Below are positions 1 to 10,485 of a stretch of 22,603 nucleotides of DNA, piece after piece. Both the position numbers and the translations under genes were made by a program. Under the pieces are notes generated by a model. The model did no database searches. It was not told the DNA's origin and saw nothing but the letters and a program-made list of their open reading frames with translations. Numbering within the stretch: position 1 is the stretch's first letter; every line of letters starts with the position of its first letter. The DNA comes from Chromera velia (Eukaryota; Sar; Chromeraceae), in the NCBI GenBank assembly GCA_018398765.1, contig JAHBMJ010001007.1, positions 5,001-27,603 of the forward strand, read 5' to 3'.

Positions 1-69
1 TCTGTCTATCTGTCTCTCTGTCTATCTGTCTATCTGTCTGTCTATCTGTCGGTGTCTGTCTGTTTGCAG
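1..69 (+). repeat. (TCTG/TCTA)n microsatellite forming the 3' end of an intron
   Basis: A pyrimidine-rich tetranucleotide tract runs almost directly into the acceptor TGTTTGCAG at 61-69, just before the first visible inositol monophosphatase exon. It probably doubles as the polypyrimidine tract of that intron. Confidence 0.8.
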
Positions 70-2575
70 CCAATTTGGACCCGATGATGCGAGGATGTGC
101 CGCCGTGGCCCCCCACATCCGGACTCTGAGGCTCCTCGGGAGCGCTGCGATCATGTTCGCGTGGGTGGCCTGTGGAAGACTGACAGGGTGGGTCTTTCTG
201 TCAGACTAGCTACTGCAGAATGAATATTCAGAATTAAGGAAAATGCGGCCATAGAGTGACATAAAATGTGTTCGGGGGCAGGAAAAGAATGGTGGGGCTG
301 CGGAAAGGAAAAGGTTCTGCCGTTGAGGCAACGAGACACTGACAGACAGTCAAGTTTTCAGGTGCAATGTGAAACTGCGCCTTTCACGCCAATCAGCGTG
401 TGATGAGCACACGATGGATGACTCGGATAGCGTGCAGGATGATCTTTCGTAGAAGAGAAAGAGACCAGGGAGAAGATCTATTTATATTTCTCTTTTTCGA
501 TCGGCCTTGTATCCACATTCTCTCGTCTCGTCATGATTGCAGGGAGAGGGCAGGCATTGATTCCTCTTTGCGTCTTTTTCGTGCTTTTTCCCCCTGACGG
601 ACTGTTTTCCGATCCGTTTTTATCGGCCGAGCTTTGGCATTCGCCCTTCCTTCCTTCCTGTGGACTACCCAGTCCCTCCATCTATCTGCACTGCTCTTCT
701 GAGTGACTGGCTGTCAGGCTCACAGAATGCATCGTTGGCCGATTGGCTCTTGCATGCAGGTATTTTGAGATCGACCTCCACCCATGGGATCATGCGGCTG
801 GTTCGTTTCGCCTTTATTCTCTCCCTCGTTCCCTCTCTCTCTCCCCCCCCTCTGTGTGTGTGTGCTTCTTTGCATATGTAATTGTATTGGGATTGGAACA
901 GCTTTTTCACTGTGAGTGTACGTGTATGTATTGGAAGACCCATGAACACGGCTCTGTCGGAAGTCTCACACACTTACTTGCGGTGGTGCATGACGTGTTC
1001 TTTTGATTGCTGCGGTTTTCTTGAGCAATCCCTGAGAGCGCTGTTGTCAGTCTCTCCCGCATGGTATCTCGTTTTGTGATTCTGGTCTGTATACAGATCA
1101 ACGAATCAATCTATTGATATCGGCCTGTTCATGTCAGATTCGCTTTCGAATCTCACAATTTGGTCCAGTGCGTTGGCTCTTCTCGGTGTCACTTTCTGTT
1201 CTTGGGCCCGCCTCCCCTCCCAGAAAAGTGCGAGTTTCGCATCAGCCACGTCTCGAGAGAGGCACTCCTGCTTTGCCTTCGATCATGCAGTGCTTAACTT
1301 ACAATTTTCGTCTCTCTCTTTGTCCTGGGAGCTGATTCGTTTGCAGCAACGCCAACTTCGAATGCCGGGGAGAAAGAAGTAATGCGAATGCTTTCGTTGA
1401 AGTGGCGCGCTCTCGGTCTTCCTTTCTGTATTTCTCAAAGAAGCCTGGCTGTTGACGGTTTCGGAATTTGTATGCGTGCATGAATGGCCGAGAAGCACAA
1501 AACCGACGGATACATTAAGAATTGACTGATGTTTCAATCAAACGAAAAGCTGAGGCTGATTGATGCATGCAGGCGTGCTGATCGTGGAGGAAGCTGGGGG
1601 GAAGGTGACCGACATGGAAGGCAAACCTTACACGGTGGGTCCCTTCAGTCACCGATGCTCGCAGCACCCTGGCATATCCTGTGAATTGATGCACAATTAA
1701 AAGGAAACTTCTTCCTTAATTCGTTTGCTCTAGCTGTCCTTCTGGTTCTTCACGTGTCAGCTTCTTCGTACAGACAGACTTGCACGCACTTATGCTATCA
1801 CAAATTCTCCTGTTTGTTCAGAGAAGGATGCATGGCGCATGACAGCAAGACGGTGTCAAAAATGCCCATTGCTTTTCAGAAGGCCGACGGGCAGGCCTGA
1901 TGATCCTCTTCGTTTTCGTCTTTGAAGTTAGCATCACTCGCAAAGAAGAGAAAATGTCCCGCTCGGCTCTTCAGTCTCATCAATGAGATCATTTGTGATG
2001 CTGCTGCCAACGCGTGTGTATTCATTCACCTTGCGACTTGGAAAGGCGGGCATACAGACAACTAGAGAGGCAGGCAGGCTAACAGACCGGCAGGCAGGCA
2101 GGCAGGCAGGCAGACCGTTGGACAAAAGACAGTCATCTCACGTCTTTCCTGCGATTGAGAGTCGTGCTTCATTCAAACCCTTCCAGCATCTTCGTGCCGT
2201 AGGTCTACGTCTTTTTTTTTTTTTGAGTCTTGAAAGTCATCCCTGATGGACGGAGGGGGGCGATTCCTTACGCAGCTGCTGACGTGCACCGACTAAATGT
2301 TTGGTTACGCGTGTTCCACTTCAGTTTGTCGGCTCTTTACTCTCATTTGACTGCATGTAGAAACGCGGTCCAATCTCAGGGACAAGGAAAGTCCGTGGTC
2401 AGGTAAAATCATCGTCTGCACACAAGGTACACGGATCAAAGACAACTAATGAAGGGTTTTTCTTGTGTCTGTGCAGATCAGTAAAAGAGGGATCGTGGCG
2501 TCGAACGCGAGTACAGACGTCCATGAAACAATGCTAAGAGAGCTGAAAGCGGCAGATGCAATCAGGGCTGGGTAA
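70..2575 (+). CDS. inositol monophosphatase family protein, C-terminal part (5' partial, 4 exons)
   Basis: Four exons join in phase: 70-187, 760-800, 1573-1634 and 2477-2575, giving 105 residues and a TAA stop. The family hydrolyses inositol monophosphates (and some related sugar phosphates) to free inositol with Mg2+, usually in the cytosol. The translation carries the second metal-binding signature, PWDHAAG followed by VLIVEEAGG. Its Asp (codon 788-790, in the 41-nt exon) corresponds to a catalytic metal ligand. Upstream, IRTLRLLGSAA and WVACGRLTGYFEIDLHPWD match the usual 'R.LGSAA...A.G..D.Y.E' stretch; downstream, GKPYTISKRGIVASN aligns without gaps to plant GK-F-IxSxRxAASN tails. The exons end GG/GTGGGT, G/GTTCGT and ACG/GTGGGT, and every acceptor is a clear CAG. 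The N-terminal half, with the DP(I/L)DGT motif, is outside the window. Family is very likely; exact substrate cannot be told. Confidence 0.9.
188..2476 (+). other. three introns of the inositol monophosphatase gene
   Basis: The introns are 188-759, 801-1572 and 1635-2476. They hold short repeats, notably a (GGCA)n tract around 2068-2115, a T-run at about 2211-2224 and T/C-rich stretches around 820-860. Frames here carry no family similarity beyond the small exons at 760-800 and 1573-1634. Their acceptors are TGCATGCAG, TGCATGCAG and TGTGCAG. Confidence 0.75.
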
Positions 2576-3300
2576 CATTGGATTTTACTGAATTCAAACA
2601 ATCTTAATTTTCAGTGTTTTCAAGGTTGTTTTGGAAACTGCTTTAATAATTTTTTGAAAAATCTATATGCGAGGCACAGTGATTTTTAAAAAATGTAACC
2701 ATTTTTTTTTTTTTTTAATCATCTGAGGTCTCAGTATAATCTGCAGGGAGATATATTTTTTGATACACCGTGGTAGCCCATGCATGGTAGCCAATCTATC
2801 TAGGCTACAATCATCTAAAATTTTAGTATTTGTTATTACTAAATAATAATACGTAGTAATCATCTAAATAACGATGAGGGGTTCAATTTAGTTCAATTTA
2901 CTGCATCATAGTCTGCATAAGTCTGCATGAGGGCTGAGAAAAGCTAGGCTAAGAAAAGAGCCATAGAGTGAGTATTCTTTTACTACTACTAGTATCAAAT
3001 TACCAACTTTGAATGCTGAGTGCATTGCCGCTGACGATCGACTGGGAGTAAAAAGAGAGCCTCACTCTGTGTTACTATGTGTCACTCTTGACCCTAAACT
3101 TCTTGAGTAAAACTTAATTCCCCAAAGATGTTTAATTTTATGTTGGGTTTTTTTATGTATGATGTCTTACATGTTCGATCTTTCTATAGTTTTTTTTTTT
3201 ATCATTGAATTTTTATAGTTTTTCTATAGTTGTTGTAGGATTACGATTAGGATAAGATTTATGTTCAGATAATTAGTTTCCTGCCCCAAATTAGCCCCCA
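2576..3300. other. AT-rich spacer, no gene seen
   Basis: Base composition drops sharply in GC right after the inositol monophosphatase stop codon and recovers near 3300. The stretch has long T-runs (about 2701-2717 and 3190-3200), short direct repeats (TTCTATAGTTTTT twice near 3183-3230) and CTAGTA palindromes. No ORF resembles a protein. The composition matches the transposon-rich block at 7321-8554, so decayed mobile DNA is possible, but I could not find both ends of an element. Confidence 0.55.
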
Positions 3301-3764
3301 ATACCAAGCGTTCGACGTGCGGCGTCCAGGAAAAGCGTTAGCACGCGTTGGACCTTAATTCCTGGCCGGTCTGGGGAAACGACTATCGAATTAAGAGTAC
3401 GATGTGTACGTGCATCGGCCCTGTCGAAATACCTCGGCGCGCATCGCGCGCCCGTACACAATACCACCTGCAGGCTTTGTGTTTTGTCACGCTGCTGGTC
3501 CCGGAAGCACGACGGTCCGAGCTTCGAGAAAACTGGACAGATTGTAAGATTCGATCTTTGATGATCTTTGTCTCATTGCAGTATGCCACAATATGGCAGC
3601 CACATTATGCCACCACTCTTTTTTTCTTGAGGTGCCAGCAGAGACGAAGGCGTTTAATCAGATGGTCCGCTGGATCGTCACAGAGACGACTGCCCGGAGA
3701 CGGGTTGCAATGCCTGCTCGGGTTTTCCTGTGAAGTTATTCTGCTTCGGGGATTTTTATGCAAT
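3301..3764 (+). other. probable 5' UTR and promoter region of the coiled-coil gene
   Basis: The reading frame stays open upstream of the chosen start, back to about 3348, but only from a TTG and with a sequence that does not look like a protein N-terminus. I treat it as untranslated. No TATA box or other promoter element can be claimed. Confidence 0.4.
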
Positions 3765-6526
3765 ATGACGTTTCTTGTATTTTGTGTCTTGTGCCTGTGT
3801 GTGTGCGTCTGCTCTGGCCAAACTGCGGTGCAGAAGGTGGTGGAGACTCTCCGGTACCTTCACGAGAAGGTTTCGTCCGAAAGGGACGTTGAGGAAGTCT
3901 CTTTTGCAAGATACGACAGCTTCTGCACAAACAATGGGGATGCGCAGAGAGACGAGGTTTCCAGGACGAAGCAGGAAATAGAGACGCTTGACAAGGAGTT
4001 GAGGCAACTGAGTGATGCACAGGTGGAGATAAAGCTCCAGAGAGAAACTGCCGCCTCAGAGCTCTTGTCTCTACAAGAGCAGCTCCAGGCAGAACAAACA
4101 AAGCGGGAGACGGGAAAAACGGAGTATTTAAAAAAATACACTTCTGTAACCAAAGGATTAGATGCCCTGAAAATTGCTATTTCCCGTCTCGAAGCCTCCT
4201 TGAAGATCTCCTCTTCCCTCTCCCTCCTTCAGCGCTCTTCTTCCTCCTCTTCCCGAGAGTCCCTCAGCTCTGCCCTGCAGGAAGGTCACCGTTTGCTCCG
4301 AGCGCTGAAAAAAGAGGAAAGTGGGGAGAGCAGAGAGGGAGGGGACTCTGATTCGGTTCTTCAGATGTTAAAGACTCTCCAATCCCAATTTGAAGAGAAA
4401 AGGGAGAGCATACAGAGAGAAGAGGCTGCAGCCCTGCACATCCATGAACAGACGCTCAAACAGTTGCGTCACTCTGCCGAGCTAAAAGAACAGCATATCT
4501 CCAGAAGAGACGACGAGATCAAATGGCACGACACCCTTGTGGCAACCAAAAGTGCCGAATTGGCCTCTCTGCGCCAAACCGTGTCTGCAGTGCAGGCCTC
4601 CCTCTCAGCTCTAGACGCAGAGTGTGAGTCCAAAAGGAAGCTGATGGAGGAAAGGAGAGAGGGAAGAACCAGAGAGCTCACCGGTCTCGCCGGAGCCCTT
4701 CACATTGTAGAGACCAAAATTCTCCCCCTTGATCCGTCTGCAGAGTCCTCCGTTTCCCCCTCTGTCTCTCTCGCACAGACAGACACAGAGACCGAGTCTT
4801 CCATCTCCGTCTCCAGCCTAGGAGAGAGAGGATCCCCCACCCGTACTGTTGCGCAGAAGCGAAGGCAAATAAATAGTCACAGAAGAGAGCTTAGCCTTCA
4901 CCCAGGGCAGACATCTCTCTCCGATGCTGTCTCTCTGCTGCGTCAAAACAACGATAGGGAGACCAACTCGATCGCAGACGCACTCGCATCTTCCCTCGTC
5001 TCTGATGAGGGGATCGATAGTCCCGCTTCACTCACAGAAGCTCCTCCTGGGGGTTCATCAGAGGGGGGGCTGGGGCCCGCTCGTTCAGCAGCCTTGGAGA
5101 GAGTGAGGCAGATGATGCGGGAGTTGATTGGAAGACTTGAGAAACAGGCGAGGGAGGAAGAGAGCCACAAGCAGTGGTGTGACACGCAGGTAGGCAGGCA
5201 AGCTGTGTCGATCTGTGATGCTGTGGGTACGTGGTTTGTCACGTCGTACCTGTTTTTTGCGATGTCATACATTTGTGAGATGGTGAGGTCGAAAGAGCAA
5301 ACACGCAAGAAAGCGGGCAGGGATGGAGTGAAGGGGATTCCGGGATTCCTGTGTTTTTTGTTTGCTGTTATTGTTTGCATGTTGCCGTTTTCCTTCGACG
5401 CAATTCTCCCTCCTTCCGTTTCTTTGTCCGTTTCCACCCTTCCCCGTCTCTGTCCCTTTTTCTCCTTCCACCACCTCTACCTATTGCCGGTGCATAAGCC
5501 CAGACTCCCGGCGGCAGTTTTTCTTCGTTAAAAAACGGTCCGTATTCAAGGAGAGCAGCAAACGCTCAGAAGTGGTTGGAAGGGTGCTTCAACCCCCCAC
5601 TGCGCACAGAAGCATCAGCACAGAAGTATAATCATGGACAAGTCCCCATATCCTCTCTGTCGCCCTCTTATTCCAATCTCCTCCTAATTCTATTCATTCC
5701 ATGCATGCAGACTTCCCGCCTGGAAGGAGAGAAGAAGGCGCTGCACTCGAAACTTCGAGAGGGCGCCTCCCTTTTTGCCTCGATGACAGCCGAAATAGAG
5801 GCGCTCGCGGGAGAGAAGGCCTCTGCAGAGACCCGCCTTCAGGCCCTGAAAAGAGAGCTGGAGGAGGCGGGTGCCCTCAGGCTAGTTGAGCAGTCAGAGA
5901 ATGAACAGGCACAGGCTGACGCGCGAGAAGGCGCAGGGGCGGTGGAAGAGGCCAAGGGCATTCTCTCCGCTTTTCTTGACATTGAGGGGGGGGCAGGGGG
6001 GACGCCGACTGTGCCTCCCTCGGTCCTTTTGAGTCAAGTGAAAGAGCACACACAGGGGAGGGGGGAGGAACATAGAGGAAGAAACGAAAGGGCCCCGGCA
6101 TCCCCTTTTGAAGGGCCCTACCGCAGTGTCCACACCGGAACACCCGGGGTCCTCGACATGCTCCATGTTGTCAAAACAGAATTCCTCAGAGCTGCCCAGG
6201 AGGCCTCGAATGCCGAGGCGGCCGCATCGGTCGAGCACTCGAATTTTGAGCAGAAGATGCAGAAGGAAATTGCGGAGAAGGAGGGTCTGATTGAGCAGAG
6301 GAAAGCTGATCTTGATGAATCCAAGACGGCTGTCTCCAAGGCAGAGAGCGAGATCTCATCCCAGAGGGAAGAGATGACGAAGATTTTGGAGGAGGCTGCG
6401 GCTGTGTCTGCTGCCTGCGTGGGGGGGGGGGAGACGAGTGCCGATCGGATAGAGAGGCGAGAAGACCAGATTGAAAGTCTCAGAGCATCTCTCGACATTT
6501 TGAGAGCTCATGAGGGGGTGTCATGA
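3765..6526 (+). CDS. secreted coiled-coil protein of an alveolate-type family (2 exons)
   Basis: Exons 3765-5189 and 5711-6526 join in phase 0 (ACG-CAG/GTAGGC ... CATGCAG/ACT) and give about 746 residues. The ATG at 3765 is chosen because it opens a classic signal peptide, MTFLVFCVLCLCVCVCSG, with likely cleavage before QTAVQ. The mature protein is almost all charged heptad-like coiled coil, cut by a Ser-rich patch (about residues 147-168) and a low-complexity Ser/Thr stretch (about 320-420). Landmarks in order are RYDSFCTNNGD near the N-terminus, RVRQMMRELIGRLEKQ, HKQWCDTQ at the splice junction, GVLDMLHVVKTEF, and RIERREDQIESLRASLDIL at the C-terminus. From memory, the same order (tL..L..kv..E.......C, MIRDLI..LE, H+.WCD, GI..MLE...SDF, R..EI..L+.AL.IL) is typical of large secreted coiled-coil proteins in dinoflagellates and chromerids. 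Function is unknown. Confidence 0.85.
5190..5710 (+). other. intron of the coiled-coil gene
   Basis: The intron starts GTAGGCAGGCAAG and ends in a C/T-rich tract followed by CATTCCATGCATGCAG. The upstream frame reads through into it until a stop at 5529-5531, but that extension has no coiled-coil character. The splice restores the family motif (WCDTQ then TSRLEGEKKAL). Confidence 0.8.
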
Positions 6527-6600
6527 TTGCGTCTTATTGTCTGTTTTGTAACTGCATTTCTTTGCTGCTGTTGAAGGGTGGTAATTTAATTTAATCTCGA

Positions 6601-6633
<33 letters not shown>

Positions 6634-6665
6634 GTGTGAGTATGTGTGTGTGAGTGTGCGTGTGT
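6601..6665. repeat. (TG)n microsatellite
   Basis: TGTG repeat with occasional C or A interruptions, about 75 bp after the coiled-coil stop codon. Confidence 0.9.
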
Positions 6666-6762
6666 TTTGCAGTACTTCAAACCGGTGCATGGGAGGACAT
6701 GACACTCGATTCGCTTGGGAAAAGAACGTGGTGTCCTGTGAATATTCAAGATTCATAGAAAG

Positions 6763-6910
6763 AGAGACAGGCAGACAGAAAGCGAACGGACAGACGAGAG
6801 AGACTGACAGACAGATAGACAAAGAGTCAGACATAAAAAAGGACTGACGGACAGGCAGAAATGGACAAGCAGACTGACAGATAGACAGCGAACGGACAGA
6901 CACACAGTCT

Positions 6911-6944
<34 letters not shown>

Positions 6945-7030
6945 AAGAAAGAAAGACAGAAAGGAAAAAAAAAAGAAACATAGAGAGACAGCTAGAGAGA
7001 GAGAGAGAAAGAGAGTGAGAAAAAAAGACG
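6763..7030. repeat. compound (GACA)n / (GAAA)n / (GA)n purine-rich tract
   Basis: Degenerate GACAGACA units grade into GAAAGAAA and GAGAGA on the + strand, with the purest GACA run at about 6917-6942. Confidence 0.85.
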
Positions 7031-7392
7031 ACAACGAATTTGTGGATGGCCCGTATACCGATGTACGTCTGCATTCGTGCGGCGCTTCGCCACCTCCTTT
7101 TCCGCCTTCTTTCTCGACCAATCTGCTGCATGTCTGTTTAATTCAACCTTTCTGGGGAAGCCAGAGAGGGGGGGAGGATGAGGCAACAGCGGGAGATAGG
7201 CGAGCGGAAACTGGAGAAAATTTGTCTAGAAACATGTATAGAGAGACGAACATGCTAGCACACATGCGCACCATGACACACGACCCCCCGACTCCACTTT
7301 CACGGAGAATCATTCTTTAATCCATTTAAACGAAAAAGTCGATTAGTTGAGTTCAGTTAACTATCACTGACAACACCATCTGCTTAAAGTCC

Positions 7393-7462
7393 TTGAGGTC
7401 TAGCTTGAAGTCATACTCTCTGCTGTCGTTGAGGTCTAGCTTGAAGTCATACTCTCTGCTGT
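7393..7462. repeat. 36-bp tandem duplication, two copies
   Basis: The unit begins TTGAGGTCTAGCTTGAAGTC and ends CTCTGCTGT; the two copies match except for the junction. No larger array is present. Confidence 0.9.
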
Positions 7463-7578
7463 TCTTTGACTTCTTGCCAATATGTTATATAGAACTTTGA
7501 ACGTTTTACTAGACTCACAATGATGTCATTCATTGTTATCAATGACACTAACCATAATATCAAGTATCATGATGCTAA

Positions 7579-7615
7579 GGGGGGGGGGGGNNNNNNNNNN
7601 NNNGGGGGGGGGGGG
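7579..7615. other. assembly gap: 13 N inside a poly-G run
   Basis: Twelve G on each side of N 7591-7603. The true length of the homopolymer or missing sequence is unknown. Confidence 0.95.
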
Positions 7616-8546
7616 TGCAAACCTAGGTGTAAACGCTATTCAAATCTTAGGGTCAAACTAGGTTAAAACTGTTTACTATAATGTTTATAGTTAGTTTAGT
7701 TAGTTAGTTAGTTGTCCATGGGGTCCTAAACTAAACTAACTACCTAACTACTACAATATGTCTACTAGTACTAGTATACCTAGACTAGTACTAGTAAAGT
7801 CCACGCCAGAGTTATTAAAGTGTTTTAACTGTGTTAAACCAATATATTTAGCTAAAGTTTGGATCTTCGGTTATGTTTTAGCCAAATATATCCAAATATA
7901 AACGGAATTAAGCACAAATATTTGAAAAATGTGTGTTCCATTCTTAAAAAATCGTTTGTATCCCACAAAAATTATCAATATAATGGCAATATATTAATTA
8001 TATAACTATGCCTGTATAGCAATTTTACCACTGAATCATTATTAGTATCCGTTAGCAATTATGTACAATTATGGCGTCACTTCCCGCGTAAGTCGAGGCC
8101 TGGCAGTGAACCGCGTCCCGCGGGGCAAACCCGGCCAAGCTGCAACACTAATCAAATATTCTAGCAGATATTCTTATCTGAGATATATATCTTGTCAATG
8201 TTGTTATATATGTGAATCATTCTATTTAAAATTCTGTACACTATTGTACATTGTTAAGCAACACAACTAGCAACACAATAATTTTAAAACTTCAGTATGC
8301 ATGAGCCTGCTATGAGGAAAAATTTTCATGATTCACCATCTGACTTCGATATACAAAAAAAGAGTCAGTTTAAATTAGGTCAGTTAGCTTTAATTTATTA
8401 ATAATAGACTCATCTATACGCTAGTCTATATGTACATAATACGACCAGTCTTTTGTAGTGTTGTCCCCAGTACTTTCCTTCATTTATGGGGGCAAATTCC
8501 CCTTAATTGCAAACACATTTTTTTAAATCTTTTAAACGTTTTTGTT

Positions 8547-8554
8547 CCTTCGAT
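8547..8554. repeat. left target-site duplication CCTTCGAT
   Basis: The 8-bp word CCTTCGAT directly abuts the left inverted repeat and is repeated in the same orientation at 12621-12628, directly after the right one. Confidence 0.85.
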
Positions 8555-8585
8555 CTAGGCGACGCACAGTGGTAAAAAAAAAAAT
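8555..8585 (+). repeat. left terminal inverted repeat of the 4.07-kb element
   Basis: Begins CTAGGCGACGCACAGTGGTA and continues into an A-tract. It matches the reverse complement of 12590-12620. Confidence 0.85.
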
Positions 8586-9242
8586 AAAAAAATCTGAAAA
8601 CGTCTATTCTTTTTAAAAAAAAAAAAAATTATTGTGAGGACTAGTGTGAGGAAGTCAGGCAGTCAAAAGAAAAGAAGCAGTCAGGATGGCTGACGGCCAC
8701 CCCCCTGAAGGAACACGGAATGAATCTCAGCCCAGACGAATTCCAAGATGCGATGACAATCCGATATCAGGGGAGGGTAAAGGGGGAGAAGAGCAGATGC
8801 GAGGGATGTGGGGGAAGGTGGAGTCTGCAACATGCCCTTAACTGCCCAGTCGGGGGACTGTCGACGCTGCGACATGACGAAGTCAACCGTATGTGGGCGA
8901 GTCTAGCAGCGGAAGCATACCCTGCGGGAGTGGTCCACGCAAAGGAGCCGATCATTAGGGAGGAAGGGGAGGTGCAGGGATGTCTGGTGCTAAGGGGGAA
9001 CTTCCAAGTCCGGGGGGCCTATGTTCCACAAAGGCTGGCAATTTTCGATACCAGGGTGATAAACCCACACGCCGCCTCGAGGGAGAAAGTGACCTGGACT
9101 CAAGCCCTCAAAGCAGCAGCAGAAGAAAAGAAGAGGAAACATGGGCAGGCAAGCGCGGACAGAGGGTGCGACTTCACTCCACTCATGAGTGCGGTCGACG
9201 AGACGATGGAGGGGGAGGCAAAGATGTTCTTGAAGAGGATGG

Positions 9243-9290
9243 CGCACGGACGTGGGCAGGCGGGACATGAGGGGGGTCTTAATCAAACCG
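9243..9290 (+). repeat. left TIR of the nested element
   Basis: Inverted copy of 10438-10485, differing at only a few positions. Confidence 0.85.
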
Positions 9291-10437
9291 GACCTCGCCG
9301 CCCATACTGCACGATTTTGGCCTCGTATGGGGAAAGGAGAAGAGAGCCCTGCCTTCCTTTCTTCCCGCTTCTGAACCCCATCCAACTCACCTAGGAGACG
9401 TCAGTTCGCCTCTCTAGACTCTCTCTAGCTGCTTGGTGCAGAAAAAACGACTCCAATACACACGGGGAGTGCAAAGAACGGACGTCTGAGCTCTGACACC
9501 TGAAGAGGCCAAAGAGGCCTCCCTGGACTCAGAAGTGAATAAAGGGCTGTGATGCATCAATGATGATAAAATGCATACCGACACACTCCATCTGGTCCAG
9601 GTAACTTAGTTCCAACAGGAGACAACGAATGGTTGGTGCACTGTGGACTTCAAGTGACAAGTCTGCCCAGGAACAGAAAGATACACTCCAGGGGGCAGCC
9701 TATGTGAAATCGCCGGAAGACCTTTCTCTTTCTTGAGTGCCTCCAACCTGCATCCAGCGCACAGAGGTACTGCCCAACACGCATACGATCATGTCTAGAG
9801 GGAATGAGCAAGACAGAACGACCTACCAGGGGAAGTGGAAGTCGATCAATGCTCCAGAGACGTCATTTCACCACAACAAAGTAACAACAGAATCTCACCC
9901 TCCCAAAACCAGCAGACGCACCGGAAACCGATCCCACTGCTCCCAGAGGATGACAACAGACCTAAAGCCTTCAGCAAAATTGACGGGGACGACTTTCATG
10001 ACTTCCTGGTGAAAAGAAAGAATGTTGCTCAGGAGGCCAGAAGGGGCAATTCCTGACTGTTCGCAGTATCAACTGCCAAACCCATCCAAGCAGACCAGCG
10101 GTGCAACAAGACTTCACCCTGACACAGACACAAGCTGTCTGGTCTTAAAGGAGGGGAATGGTGCGACTTTTACCACCAATACTGCTCTGGACAACAAGAA
10201 GGAAAGCAAGGCAAGAGGGAACGAACTTGGCCCTCTGCAGACATCTGTGAGCTTTCTGAGGTTTTTTCAGACATTTTGGTGATTTTGAGGGTGACCCCGG
10301 AAAGTTGCGGTCAAAATTTCGCCAGATTTGAAATGCCGGGGTCCTGACGATCATTTTGGTAGGTCGCGGGCCTCTGGGGCCACCGGGGCCGCCAGATAAG
10401 GCCATACTGCACGTTTTTGGCTTCGTATGGGGTCCTA

Positions 10438-10485
10438 CCGTTTAATTAAGACCCCCCTCATGTCCCGCCCACCCACGTCCGTGCG
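10438..10485 (-). repeat. right TIR of the nested element
   Basis: Inverted copy of 9243-9290; the retroelement frame resumes at 10486. Confidence 0.85.

Larger units (their letters stand above)
6527..7320. other. spacer with microsatellites, no gene seen
   Basis: A (TG)n tract lies at about 6601-6665, and (GACA/GACAGACA)n with (GAAA)n and (GA)n tracts at about 6765-7030. ORFs here are runs of repeat-derived residues. The region probably includes the 3' UTR of the coiled-coil gene; no clear polyadenylation signal was found. Confidence 0.7.
7321..8546. other. AT-rich region left of the composite transposon, no gene seen
   Basis: The stretch is strongly AT-rich with a 36-bp tandem duplication (7393-7462), an N gap inside poly-G (7579-7615), TAGT/TTAG repeats (about 7686-7715) and CTAGTACTAG palindromes near 7764-7797. 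One short GC-rich island (about 8073-8150) stands out. No protein-like ORF was seen. Confidence 0.6.
9243..10485. mobile_element. 1.24-kb TIR element nested in the retroelement fragment
   Basis: The 48-bp ends 9243-9290 and 10438-10485 are near-perfect inverted repeats (CGCACGGACGTGGG, then a shared GGCGGGACATGAGGGGGGTC). The interruption lies exactly where the retroelement frame breaks (LKRM-A / A-ERLTEKW), and GG flanks both sides, so the duplication is 2 bp (perhaps 3). Just inside each end a ~30-bp motif, CATACTGCACG-TTTTGG followed by CTCGTATGG or TTCGTATGG, occurs in the SAME orientation (9302-9329 and 10403-10430). No transposase is recognisable inside; small ORFs (for example 9835-10056) have no known similarity. 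It looks non-autonomous, family unknown. Confidence 0.8.

Noticed and set aside
2041-2120. (GGCA)n tract considered as a CRISPR-like or regulatory array
   Set aside because: A plain tetranucleotide microsatellite within an intron of a eukaryotic gene.
3348-3764. N-terminal extension of the coiled-coil ORF from a TTG
   Set aside because: No ATG at its start and no protein-like character; the ATG at 3765 begins a clear signal peptide.
6586-7131. Long minus-strand ORFs rich in Ser-Leu-Cys
   Set aside because: Translations of GACA/GAAA microsatellites.
7015-7320. 101-codon + strand ORF
   Set aside because: Starts in repeat sequence and shows no conserved motif or coding pattern.
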